DNA from: JANLQX01 sp031368215
GTDB lineage: Bacteria > Actinomycetota > Acidimicrobiia > Acidimicrobiales > JANYDT01
NCBI GenBank assembly: GCA_031368215.1
Contig: JANLRD010000140.1
Span: 1 to 23,372 of the forward strand
Direction: 5' to 3'
DNA: 23,372 nucleotides
Part shown: positions 1 to 6,982 of the stretch, piece after piece
Layout: each line of letters starts with the position of its first letter
Position numbering within the stretch: the stretch's first letter is position 1
The notes under the pieces: model-generated
What the model was told of the DNA's origin: nothing
The model's database searches: none
Seen by the model: only the letters and a program-made list of their open reading frames with translations
Made by a program: the position numbers and the translations under genes

Positions 1-351
1 CTGCCCGCCGATCGCCCGCGGGCCCGCGTGGCGGTCTCGGACCCGTGCCACCTCCGCCATGTGCAGCGGGCACACCTCCCGGTCCGGGTTGCGCTCGCGC
101 CGTTCGCCGATGTGGTCGAGCTTGACGATGACGGCCGGTGCTGTGGAGCGGGAGGGAGTTACCAGATCACCCAGCCCGAGCTGGCCGAAGAGATACGCGC
201 GCAGAAGGTCGCGGCTATCGGTCGGGCCGGCGCGTCGTGCGTGGTGTCCGGGAATCCGGGCTGTTCGCTGTGGCTGCAGGCGGCCGGCGTGGATGTCCGT
301 CACCCCGTCGAGATCATCGACGAGGCGTTGCACGGCACGTCTCGCCGCTGA
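1..351 (+). CDS. glcF: GlcF-like (Fe-S)-binding protein, C-terminal part (5' end outside window)
   Basis: The reading frame is open from base 1, so the gene begins upstream of the window. The visible ~116 residues form one cysteine-rich CCG domain (DUF224 type): a DPCH motif near the start, then GRCCGAGG, a TQPE segment, and GNPGC followed by HPVEIID. In this family such domains bind a non-cubane Fe-S cluster or act in electron transfer with a flavin subunit. The GNPGC...HPVE ending is typical of the glycolate oxidase iron-sulfur subunit GlcF, which passes electrons from GlcD. LutA-type or other CCG-domain reductase subunits are alternatives because the ferredoxin-like N-terminus cannot be seen. 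The stop codon lies inside a short tandem duplication. The following hydrolase gene is on the same strand about 100 nt downstream. Confidence 0.8.
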   Translation: MPADRPRARVAVSDPCHLRHVQRAHLPVRVALAPFADVVELDDDGRCCGAGGSYQITQPELAEEIRAQKVAAIGRAGASCVVSGNPGCSLWLQAAGVDVRHPVEIIDEALHGTSRR

Positions 352-403
352 CTGCACGTCTCGCCGCTGACCGCAAGTTTGGTGGTCATTGCGCGTCTCG
401 CCG
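335..403 (+). repeat. 19-bp tandem duplication over a stop codon, plus a third partial copy
   Basis: GCACGTCTCGCCGCTGAC occurs at 335-352 and again at 354-371 (period 19 bp). A degenerate third piece (GCGCGTCTCGCCG) lies at 391-403. The first copy contains the last codons and TGA of the GlcF-like gene, so the second copy gives a duplicated stop region in the spacer before the next gene. Confidence 0.8.
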
Positions 404-452
404 TAGCGTCGTCGGGCCGAACTGAACGCCAAAGACTGTGGGAAACGCACGA

Positions 453-1865
453 ATGAGCGCAACGAAACGAACCGTCATCGAAGGACCGGTCACCGGGGGT
501 CTGCAAGGGTGGCCGTTCGCTCGGCCGCTGGTCGACCTGTCCGATCACGGCTACGTCGAAGAGGAGTTCTTCCTGACCGGCGACGCCACCACGTACCGGC
601 AGGCGCCCGGTACGGAGTGGGGCCGTGACGGACGTTGGACGCCCGAGCTGAGCGGGCTCGTGCCCTTCCGCACGCGCATCCTCGTGTATCGCCCGGCCGA
701 TCCCGAACGCTTCAACCACACGGTGGTCGTCAGTTGGAACAACGTCACCGCGGGCTATGAGCTCTTCGGCGGCGAAAGCCCGGAGATCCTGGAAGGTGGC
801 TACGCCTTCGTGGGAGCGACTGTGCAACACGTCGGCGTCCACGGATTTCCCACCAACAACCAGGGCCTCGCTGTATGGGACCCGGAGCGCTACGGGACGC
901 TGAACATCCCCACCGATGACGCGTCCTACGACATCTTCACCCAGGTCGCGCGCGTCGTCGGCCCGGACCGCGACCGCACCGGCGTCGATCCGCTCGGTGG
1001 CCTCGACGTGCGCAAGGTGATTGCCCTCGGGGCATCGCAATCGGCAGGTCGCCTTGCCACCTACGTCAATGCCATCCACCCCGTCGAGCGGGCCTACGAC
1101 GGATACTTCCTGCAGATCTACTTCGGCGCCGGATATCCGCTCGAAGTCGGTGACGGGATCATCAACATCAACGAGCCGCCGAAGCCCGGTGCGCCCACGC
1201 CGCGGGCCGGGCTCGGTGGCACGAACATCATCCGCGAGGATCTCGACGTGCCCGTGATGGTCGTCAACTCCGAGCTCGAGGCCATTTCGTGTGTCGGTGT
1301 CCGCCAGCCTGACACCGACCGGTTCCGCTATTGGGAGTGCGCTGCAACATCACACGGGTCCTTCCAGGCCGCGCTGCCCCGTGCTGCGAAGTACGAGCGG
1401 GACTTCGGCCTTCCGGCTCCTGCGCTCGAGCAAATGAACCGCATCCCCCTGACGCCGTTGTACGACGCTGCGCTCCACCATCTCAACCGGTGGGTCGACG
1501 GTGGCGCTCCACCCCCGTCGCAGCCGCTCATCGATTTCGCCGGTGACCCACCCGAGGTCGTTCGTGACCAACATGGCATTGCGACGGGTGGGGTCCGTTA
1601 CCCGCAGGCGGAGGTGCCGATCGCCCAGAACAGCGCAATCCCGCTGGGACCCGGCGTCCTTCTCCTGCTTCGCGGATCGTGCGTTCCGTTCGACATGGCG
1701 ACGCTCGACGTGCTCTACAACGACGAGTCGACCTACATCGAGCGCTTCACTGCTGCGGCCCGCGCCGCCGAGAAGGCCGGAGTGCTGCTGCCCCGTGACG
1801 TGGAGCCGCTCATCGCTGCCGCCCACGACGAATACCGACGAGTTCGCCACCCCGTGGTCGGCTGA
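453..1865 (+). CDS. Alpha/beta-hydrolase-domain protein (Abhydrolase_10 type)
   Basis: A 470-aa cytoplasmic protein with no visible signal peptide or membrane segment. It resembles the long 'alpha/beta hydrolase domain-containing protein' family common in actinobacteria that degrade lipids, steroids or xenobiotics. The probable nucleophile lies in GASQSAG, with Ser near residue 195 just after a hydrophobic strand (KVIAL). A motif of aromatic residues and VVVSWNNV near residues 90-100 matches the first core strands. The acid and His are not assigned with confidence, though late ATSHGSF is a plausible His-containing loop. Substrate is unknown; an ester or lactone hydrolase is the inference. ATG 453 is chosen because GGGAAA lies about 8 nt upstream; an in-frame GTG at 438 would add five residues. 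The same-strand GlcF-like gene ends about 100 nt upstream, so cotranscription is possible. Confidence 0.88.
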   Translation: MSATKRTVIEGPVTGGLQGWPFARPLVDLSDHGYVEEEFFLTGDATTYRQAPGTEWGRDGRWTPELSGLVPFRTRILVYRPADPERFNHTVVVSWNNVTAGYELFGGESPEILEGGYAFVGATVQHVGVHGFPTNNQGLAVWDPERYGTLNIPTDDASYDIFTQVARVVGPDRDRTGVDPLGGLDVRKVIALGASQSAGRLATYVNAIHPVERAYDGYFLQIYFGAGYPLEVGDGIININEPPKPGAPTPRAGLGGTNIIREDLDVPVMVVNSELEAISCVGVRQPDTDRFRYWECAATSHGSFQAALPRAAKYERDFGLPAPALEQMNRIPLTPLYDAALHHLNRWVDGGAPPPSQPLIDFAGDPPEVVRDQHGIATGGVRYPQAEVPIAQNSAIPLGPGVLLLLRGSCVPFDMATLDVLYNDESTYIERFTAAARAAEKAGVLLPRDVEPLIAAAHDEYRRVRHPVVG

Positions 1866-1892
1866 GCGTTCTCACTCGTTTCGTGCCGAGGG

Positions 1893-1920
1893 TGGTACCG
1901 CAGTCGCCCCGTGAGCGACT
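1893..1920 (+). repeat. Outer direct repeat, left copy (28 bp, pair with 6498-6525)
   Basis: The core TGGTACCGCAGTCGCCCCG at 1893-1911 matches TGGTACCTCAGTCGCCCCG at 6498-6516 in the same orientation with one mismatch. Extending to 28 bp gives 24/28 identity. The copies bracket the cyclase gene and the nucleotidyltransferase module. The left copy overlaps the hairpin at 1901-1921. Confidence 0.6.
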
Positions 1921-1921
1921 G
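1901..1921 (+). terminator. Hairpin 36 nt after the hydrolase stop, possible terminator
   Basis: CAGTCGC (1901-1907) pairs perfectly with GCGACTG (1915-1921) around the loop CCCGTGA. There is no T-run, so this is at best a weak or factor-dependent terminator. The left arm belongs to the outer direct repeat, and the stem is only partly conserved in the second copy of that repeat. Confidence 0.35.
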
Positions 1922-1952
1922 GGTGCACAACCATCGGCACCGGTGAGCGCGG

Positions 1953-2028
1953 TCAGATGACGGCGGCGAGCCGGGAGCGGAGTTCGCCGAGGCGGAGTTG
2001 GTTGTCCGGGAGGTCGAGGTCGCCGAGG
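1953..2028 (-). pseudogene. Orphan 3' end of a cyclase/ATPase gene copy
   Basis: On the minus strand this encodes LGDLDLPDNQLRLGELR followed by SRLAAVI and a TGA. The first 17 residues are the same as those near the C-terminus of the intact cyclase/ATPase at 3138-6458, in the same orientation, with 51/52 identical bases. The frame is closed immediately upstream (a TGA two codons before the match), so this is a severed gene end and not a gene. It may be the original 3' end of the cyclase gene displaced by insertion of the 1.2-kb module, or the remnant of a tandem paralogue. Confidence 0.65.
1977..2028 (+). repeat. Inner direct repeat, left copy (52 bp)
   Basis: These 52 bases match 3180-3231 in the same orientation with one difference (position 2016 G versus 3219 C). 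Similarity stops abruptly on both sides. The copy offset is 1203 bp, and the space between holds only the nucleotidyltransferase module. Confidence 0.9.
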
Positions 2029-2143
2029 CTGTGTCATGCCCTGCGTCGTGCCATTCTTGGTCAGTTCGTCGCTCGGAGAGCAACACTTCGACCGACAAAG
2101 ACTCTGCGAACGACGACGGCGCGAACGCCGAAGGGTCGACCGA

Positions 2144-2695
2144 TTACTCGGCGAACTCGGCGGCAATTCCTTCGACGAGGTACTGGGTCGAAGCTTTGAG
2201 AAGGCGCCCCGGATATGCCGCGGTTACGACATCCAGGGCTTCTTCGGCACCGCCGAATCCACAGAGCGGGTAAAGGGTTCGAAGGTCGTCTTCGTCGGCT
2301 TCGCGTGCGGCGAGTGCCTTCATCACGAAGAGGTACCTCGGCGACGCTACGCGTACGGCAAGCCCCGGAGATTCGAACAACGTGGAAGCCTGCAGATCGT
2401 CGCCGGGCAAAAACGACTTTGCCGCATCGTTGATCCAGTCAGGCGGCAGGCCGAGTTCAGGCCGGTTCGCGGCAACACTCGCCGCGATCTCGTAGACGAT
2501 CGCCTTTGGCTCAAAGACTCCGTCAAGATCCTTGGTTGCTCGCGAGGTCGAATACGCGAGGGCCATGGCGGCGCCGCCAACCAAGAAGATCGAGAGCGAT
2601 ACCTCTCGCCGCTCCGCCTCTGACGCAACGTCGGCGAGCAAGTCGAGGATGGCAGCTCGATCGAGACCTTCCGTCGGTTCGAGTTCGAATGGCAT
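2144..2695 (-). CDS. DUF6036-type nucleotidyltransferase, probable toxin-like component
   Basis: A 183-aa protein with the minimal nucleotidyltransferase signature: FLVGGAAMALAY (GG at residues 40-41) followed by TKDLDGVFEP (D56-x-D58). The later ESPGLAVRVASPRYL and KALAARxxDEDDL are characteristic of DUF6036/AbiEii-like proteins. Known relatives of this fold in toxin-antitoxin or abortive-infection pairs transfer nucleotides to RNA or protein targets; activity here is inferred from the motif. The ATG at 2695 shares one base with the stop of the upstream partner (TAATG), indicating translational coupling. A longer in-frame start at 2806 would overlap the partner gene heavily and is rejected. 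By eye the base composition is less GC-rich than the flanking genes, which fits transfer. The downstream 2029-2143 holds nothing recognisable. Confidence 0.85.
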   Translation of the reverse strand: MPFELEPTEGLDRAAILDLLADVASEAERREVSLSIFLVGGAAMALAYSTSRATKDLDGVFEPKAIVYEIAASVAANRPELGLPPDWINDAAKSFLPGDDLQASTLFESPGLAVRVASPRYLFVMKALAAREADEDDLRTLYPLCGFGGAEEALDVVTAAYPGRLLKASTQYLVEGIAAEFAE

Positions 2696-3081
2696 TAGAC
2701 GTTGACGAGCGAGGCTCGGCGTATGAAGACGCCTCGGTTGCTCAGCGACGCCGGGGTCTCGACGAACGCAGTTGGATGCAGCGCCGGAACGGACGTGACG
2801 AACCACCAGCGGTCAGCAGTTGACCGCTCCGGTTCCATGGCCCAGGCCGGGACCGGCACACCATGGCGATAGGCGATGTCTTCGACGACGCCGGCGATTA
2901 GTGCGTCCCACCCGCGGTCGTCGGTGGACGGCGGTGGCGTCGCAATGTTTTTGCGAACACCGCCTGGGTCGCACCGGTCCGTGTCCATGATGAACTGCCG
3001 CACCAAACGAAGCAAGTCGCCTGTTCGCTCGCCCGCTTCGATGCCTCGGGCCAACGAGGTGCCGAGTGACGAGGCGTCCAT
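2695..3081 (-). CDS. Small partner protein of the nucleotidyltransferase module
   Basis: A 128-aa soluble protein. The C-terminal half carries WDALIAGVVEDIAYRHGVPVPAW, EPE, RWWFV and a terminal GVFIRRASL. As I recall, this pattern recurs in actinobacterial genes lying immediately upstream of DUF6036 nucleotidyltransferases, so it is the likely antitoxin or accessory partner. In some relatives I remember an N-terminal HTH; none is visible here (residues 1-45 look like a helical segment). ATG 3081 is chosen because a perfect TATCGT -10 box ends 6 nt before it, the same geometry as other starts in this window. The alternative is GTG 3141, which overlaps the cyclase stop as GTGA and would imply coupling to that gene. 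The stop overlaps the next ATG by one base. Confidence 0.78.
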   Translation of the reverse strand: MDASSLGTSLARGIEAGERTGDLLRLVRQFIMDTDRCDPGGVRKNIATPPPSTDDRGWDALIAGVVEDIAYRHGVPVPAWAMEPERSTADRWWFVTSVPALHPTAFVETPASLSNRGVFIRRASLVNV

Positions 3082-3087
3082 GGAATC

Positions 3088-3093
3088 ACGATA
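3088..3093 (-). promoter_or_regulatory. Candidate -10 box, leaderless start of the TA-like module
   Basis: On the minus strand TATCGT is followed by GATTCC and then the ATG at 3081. A -10 box six bases before the codon places the transcript start at or next to the ATG. No good -35 is visible. It would give the module its own promoter inside the 1.2-kb repeat-bounded segment. Confidence 0.4.
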
Positions 3094-3137
3094 CGACGCG
3101 GGCGTCACCCGTTGGTGTGTTTGCGCCGCGACGTTGT

Positions 3138-6100
3138 TCACTGCGTCCCGCTGGGCGGTACGGAGTGTACGACCTTGGCGCGGAGTTCGCCGAGGCGGAG
3201 TTGGTTGTCCGGGAGGTCCAGGTCGCCGAGGGCCGTTGCGGCGGCATCGAGGTGACTATGAGCCTCGACCATCGAGCCACGCCCCAGGAGCGACTCGGCC
3301 CAGTCGAGTTGGGTTCGCGCGACCCACGTGGGCGAGCGGAGTTCATCGTGCTGACGGACCGCGTCAGCGAACAGCGCGTCGGCCTGCTCGTGCTCGCCGA
3401 GTCGGTCGAGCAGCAGCGCCCGGAGGCGATCCGCAGCGCCGAAGAAGATCCCACCGGCGAGGAGATGGACACCGGCAAAGGGCTCGAGCACGGCGGCGAA
3501 CGAGCGACGTTGTTCGGGGGTGCCGACGACCGCTGCGATCTCGCTGCCGAGAGCAACGACGACGGCGAATCCGGCGTCCTCGGCAATCTCGCCAATCCGA
3601 ACCCGGTCGAGGGCCGCGGCCGGGGCCGAGGTGTCGCCCGATGCGAAGCGGATGAAGGCGGCGAGCGTGCGAGCAGGGCTCGACGGTGGGCCCAGGTGCT
3701 CCATCGCCACGGCCAGCCGCGACAAGTCGCCGAGGGTCCTGCGCTCGCGGCCGATCATGATTGCCGTGGTTGTCCGATAGTTCGACGCCTCTGACACGGC
3801 CCACACTTCGAGGAGACGCGTCATCTCTTGGGCGGCCGAATCGGCACCGGTGAGGTCGCCATCGACCACCCTCATGATTGTTGACACCATTTCCGGTAAC
3901 CATTGCTCGCGGCTGGGAGCCTTCGCTACGGAGCGCTCGACGAAGGAAGACGACTCCTCATGAACAGCGCGGTTACCCAGCAACAAATGGAGAAGACCGC
4001 GGTTGCCGTGGAGCGATCGTGCCTGATTCGGGCGGGCTACCGAGAGCGCCTCGTCGAGAAGGGAGCAGAGAAACTCGACATGGTTTCGGACGAAAGCTTG
4101 GACGAAAAGGCCGGTGTTCGCTAACAACCGCGCCAAGTCGTGGGCGTCGAGGCGGGGCGCCATAGTCCACAGACTGTCGAGCGCAGCTCGACGGCCGGGA
4201 ATGTCGTTCTCGAAGATCAGCTCGGTGGCCAGTTCCGAGAGCAGGTCGGCGCGGCGCGCATCAGCCATCGATGGGATGTCCAAAGCAATCCGCACGAGCG
4301 CGACCTTCACGGGATCGGCGGGGTCGTTGGATGCGAAGCTGGCCCTTGTCTTCACCGTAAGGGCCGAGCACGCGACCTCGACGTCGTTGGCGCCGAGCGC
4401 GAGACGAGCCGCCTCGACCACGGATCTCCGGGCTTCGCTGACCGCGCCCGAGTCCGCCTGTGCTTCGGCGAGTGCGACAAGGGTGTGGCGACGCTCGACA
4501 TCATAAGCGCGCTGATCTTCCATGAGCTCGAGTGCGCTCTGATACCACCGAATCGCGTTCTCCCATGCACCGCGCTCGTTGGCCTGCGCGCCCGCCCGAC
4601 GGGCGAGCTCGATGGCCCGCCCCGGGTCACCGCCCGCCGAAGCTTCGGCCCAGTGCGTTGCCAGGTCGGCGACGATCGTGTCGAGGTCACCGGCATGGCG
4701 AGCTTCGAGGGCTTCGGCGACCTTGCGGTGCTGACGGGCGCGTCGGCTGGCCGACAGCTCGCCGTGGAGCGTCTCGCGGACGAGCGCGTGGGCGAATCGG
4801 TGCCGGTCGACGCCCACTTCGATCACGAGGCTCGTAGCACGGGCCGTGTCGAGTGCATCGAGCACGTCGTCGGCACTTCGTCCGACGACGTCGGCGAGGA
4901 GGTCGACGTCGAACTCGTAGCCGATCACCGCGGCGGCACGCAGGACCTGTTCGACATCGTCACCGAGTCGGCTCAGTCGTCGACCGACGACTTCACGGAT
5001 GCCCTCGGGAATGCCGGCTTCCTCGGGACGCACGTCGCTGGTCCACCGGCCATCCCGCTCGACGAGAGCGCCGGTCTCGGCGAGATGCCGTAACACTTCG
5101 CCGACGAAGAATGGATTGCCTGACGTCTCGCGGTGCACGAGTGCGGCGAACTCCAGGCCCGCCGAGTCGAGGTCGTGACCGCCCATGCGCACGAGGAGGT
5201 CGCGGACACCGTCATCGGCCAATCCGCTCACGGCGATGCGGGTCACGGCGGGCATGCGGCGGAAGTCGGCCAGCATCGACGACAGGGGATGGGAACGGTC
5301 CACGTCGGTATCGCGGTAGGTGCACAACACCATCAAGCCGGCGACGGGATTGGTGATGAGGTGACGAAGGAGAAGGAGGGTCGGCTTGTCGGCCCAATGG
5401 AGGTCGTCGATCACCAAGAGTCGCGGACGCTCGAGTCCTCCGATCGACAGCCACGACTGCACGGCTTGGAAGAGCCGGTATCGCTCGGTGTCGGCGTCAT
5501 CCTTGAGCGCTGACGGAAGCCCGACGACCCGGCTGCCGAGATCGGGCACCAGGCGCACGAGGTCACCGCCGTGGTCACCAATGGCCGCCAGACGAGCGTC
5601 GGCGGTGGTCTGCTTCAGCTGCCAATCGAGCGCTGCGCCGAAGGCTTGGAACGGCACGGCGACGTCCTCGTCGCACCGGCCGGCCAACACAAGACCGGCG
5701 CCGCCGTGTACACGGGCGGCCAGTTCCTGGGCGAGGCGGGTCTTGCCGATGCCGGGTTCACCGGCCAGCAACACCGTCTCGAACCCACCGGCTACGCACC
5801 GCTTCCACGCATCGGCCAGTTGTTCGAAGACCTCTTCCCGTCCGGAGAAGGGCAGACCGCCGGCGTGAGCGAACACCGGAGGCAGACCGAGCTCGATGTT
5901 GGCCGAAGCGACCTCCTCATCGAGCGGGGTCCACCGCACCTCGCAGGCAGGCAGCGGCTCGGCCAGACCCTTGAGCGTGAGCTCACCGAGCGAGACGAAC
6001 TCGTGCCTGCCGCGTCCACGGGCCAGCAGCTTGACCATGTCGGCGCACCGGATCGTGCCCGGCTCGGCCGACGCCTCGAGACGCTGCGCCTCCACGACGG

Positions 6101-6458
6101 GGAGCCCGAAGCAGTCGCCGCGCTCGAAGGTCACGTCGCCGGTTGAGATGCCGACGCGCACCCGCATGATCTCCGTTGCTCCGCGACGGTTCGCTCGGTC
6201 GATCTCCTGCTGCAACCCCACCGCCGCGGCAACTGCACCCGCCGCGCTGGGGAACGCGGCCATGAACCCGTCGCCGAGATGCTTCACGACGCGTCCGCCG
6301 TTGGTCGTGATCGCGTCGGTCAGGAGCGCGTCGTGGACGCCCTGGAGCCGGTCAGCCGACTCCTCGCCGAGCCTGGCCCGCATCGCCGTGCTTCCCGCCA
6401 GATCGGTGAACATCACCGTGACGGTGCCGACCTCGCGTGCTGTCCCGTCTCCGTCCAC
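3138..6458 (-). CDS. Class III nucleotidyl cyclase - AAA ATPase - helical repeat regulator
   Basis: A 1106-aa cytoplasmic multidomain protein. Residues ~10-175 form a class III adenylate/guanylate cyclase homology domain with metal-binding Asp in FTDLAGST (D19) and KHLGDGF (D63). The later DCFGLPVVEAQRL keeps D115 and transition-state Arg126 but has Val122 where an Asn is usual, so activity may be low or altered. Residues ~205-400 are an AAA_16/NACHT-like ATPase with Walker A GEPGIGKT (233-240) and Walker B LLVIDDLHWAD (347-357). The rest (~450-1090) is helical, TPR-like. No C-terminal LuxR HTH is visible, unlike some mycobacterial relatives. The GTG 6458 start follows a CATGAT box by 6 nt. 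The last codons lie in a 52-bp repeat and the tail AKVVHSVPPSGTQ differs from the orphan copy's SRLAAVI. The TA-like module follows 56 nt downstream on the same strand. Confidence 0.92.
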   Translation of the reverse strand: MDGDGTAREVGTVTVMFTDLAGSTAMRARLGEESADRLQGVHDALLTDAITTNGGRVVKHLGDGFMAAFPSAAGAVAAAVGLQQEIDRANRRGATEIMRVRVGISTGDVTFERGDCFGLPVVEAQRLEASAEPGTIRCADMVKLLARGRGRHEFVSLGELTLKGLAEPLPACEVRWTPLDEEVASANIELGLPPVFAHAGGLPFSGREEVFEQLADAWKRCVAGGFETVLLAGEPGIGKTRLAQELAARVHGGAGLVLAGRCDEDVAVPFQAFGAALDWQLKQTTADARLAAIGDHGGDLVRLVPDLGSRVVGLPSALKDDADTERYRLFQAVQSWLSIGGLERPRLLVIDDLHWADKPTLLLLRHLITNPVAGLMVLCTYRDTDVDRSHPLSSMLADFRRMPAVTRIAVSGLADDGVRDLLVRMGGHDLDSAGLEFAALVHRETSGNPFFVGEVLRHLAETGALVERDGRWTSDVRPEEAGIPEGIREVVGRRLSRLGDDVEQVLRAAAVIGYEFDVDLLADVVGRSADDVLDALDTARATSLVIEVGVDRHRFAHALVRETLHGELSASRRARQHRKVAEALEARHAGDLDTIVADLATHWAEASAGGDPGRAIELARRAGAQANERGAWENAIRWYQSALELMEDQRAYDVERRHTLVALAEAQADSGAVSEARRSVVEAARLALGANDVEVACSALTVKTRASFASNDPADPVKVALVRIALDIPSMADARRADLLSELATELIFENDIPGRRAALDSLWTMAPRLDAHDLARLLANTGLFVQAFVRNHVEFLCSLLDEALSVARPNQARSLHGNRGLLHLLLGNRAVHEESSSFVERSVAKAPSREQWLPEMVSTIMRVVDGDLTGADSAAQEMTRLLEVWAVSEASNYRTTTAIMIGRERRTLGDLSRLAVAMEHLGPPSSPARTLAAFIRFASGDTSAPAAALDRVRIGEIAEDAGFAVVVALGSEIAAVVGTPEQRRSFAAVLEPFAGVHLLAGGIFFGAADRLRALLLDRLGEHEQADALFADAVRQHDELRSPTWVARTQLDWAESLLGRGSMVEAHSHLDAAATALGDLDLPDNQLRLGELRAKVVHSVPPSGTQ
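3180..3231 (+). repeat. Inner direct repeat, right copy, within the cyclase 3' end
   Basis: This is the partner of 1977-2028 (51/52 identical). It encodes the minus-strand residues LGDLDLPDNQLRLGELR of the intact cyclase/ATPase, 13 codons before its stop. Confidence 0.9.
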
Positions 6459-6464
6459 CCTCCC

Positions 6465-6470
6465 ATCATG
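6465..6470 (-). promoter_or_regulatory. Candidate -10 box of the cyclase/ATPase gene
   Basis: Minus-strand CATGAT is followed by GGGAGG and directly by GTG 6458. The purine run abuts the start codon with no spacer, so it is poorly placed as a ribosome binding site; a leaderless start fits better. The first base of the box departs from TAnnnT. Confidence 0.25.
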
Positions 6471-6497
6471 GCCCGCACCGCTCGGGCGTCACGTAGT

Positions 6498-6525
6498 TGG
6501 TACCTCAGTCGCCCCGGAAGCAACT
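6498..6525 (+). repeat. Outer direct repeat, right copy (28 bp)
   Basis: This matches 1893-1920 at 24/28 positions. It lies 40 bp upstream of the cyclase start in the divergent spacer 6459-6660, flanked by TTGGTA (6497-6502) and TACCAA (6530-6535), which could pair. Nothing else is recognised in that spacer. Confidence 0.6.
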
Positions 6526-6660
6526 CCGATACCAATCAACGAACCACCTAGTCCGCAGCCTTGGTAGCCTTGTGCGAGCAACGACTGCCCCGAACTCGCC
6601 GAAACCAACAGCGCAGCTTGCACGCGCGCAGCAGTGTCGGCAGCGGCCACACTGGTGTCC

Positions 6661-6861
6661 ATGGTTGATCTGGACGACGTGCGCACGCAACTCCGGACGG
6701 CAGCCGACGGGCTTGCTGACGCGGCGATGGACACACTGCGGGCGGCAATGCGGTCGCGTGACCAGGACGAGATCACCGAGCTGAGGGCCAAGGAGAAGCG
6801 CCTCACCCGCGCCCGTCGCTCGGTCGAGAAGGCCGTCTCACTCCTCGACGGCCGAGAGTAG
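6661..6861 (+). CDS. Small helical charged protein, unknown function
   Basis: 66 aa, unrecognised. The sequence is almost entirely predicted helix, rich in Ala, Arg, Glu and Asp (TELRAKEKRLTRARRSVEKA), suggesting a coiled coil or a small binding protein; there is no signal peptide or membrane segment. ATG 6661 is preferred over the in-frame GTG 6634: a CACACT box lies 7 nt before it, and MVDLDDV is a natural start. It is divergent from the cyclase gene and about 120 nt upstream of vapB. Its C-terminal codons (SLLDGRE, stop) are nearly the same in DNA as the C-terminal codons of vapC (SLLDGRD, stop). It may be a bystander gene whose 3' end marks the left border of the vapBC insertion. Confidence 0.6.
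   Translation: MVDLDDVRTQLRTAADGLADAAMDTLRAAMRSRDQDEITELRAKEKRLTRARRSVEKAVSLLDGRE
6836..6854 (+). repeat. 19-bp repeat bracketing vapBC, left copy
   Basis: TCTCACTCCTCGACGGCCG here and TCTCGCTCCTCGACGGCCG at 7694-7712 differ at one base and lie in the same reading frame just before stop codons. The inner nonamer CGACGGCCG also occurs at 7264-7272, just before the vapB stop. Confidence 0.55.
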
Positions 6862-6953
6862 GGCTCCGACCCACCACGGGTCTCGCGCGCAACGGTGTCG
6901 CTGGCGAAGCGAAGCGTTTCCACCGGCGTGTCAGGCGCCGATACGCGGCGGAG

Positions 6954-6982
6954 GCAGGCATGCCTGCTATCATGCAGGCATG
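6954..6982 (+). promoter_or_regulatory. vapBC autoregulatory operator with embedded -10 box
   Basis: A perfect 14-bp palindrome GCAGGCATGCCTGC (6954-6967) is followed by TATCAT and a third half-site GCAGGCATG (6974-6982). The half-sites make direct repeats 20 bp apart and an 8-bp inverted repeat around TATCAT. TATCAT (6968-6973) is a good -10 box and ends 6 nt before the vapB ATG at 6980, so the transcript is probably leaderless. VapB binding would cover both promoter and start codon. The adjoining spacer 6862-6953 shows nothing else. Confidence 0.75.
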
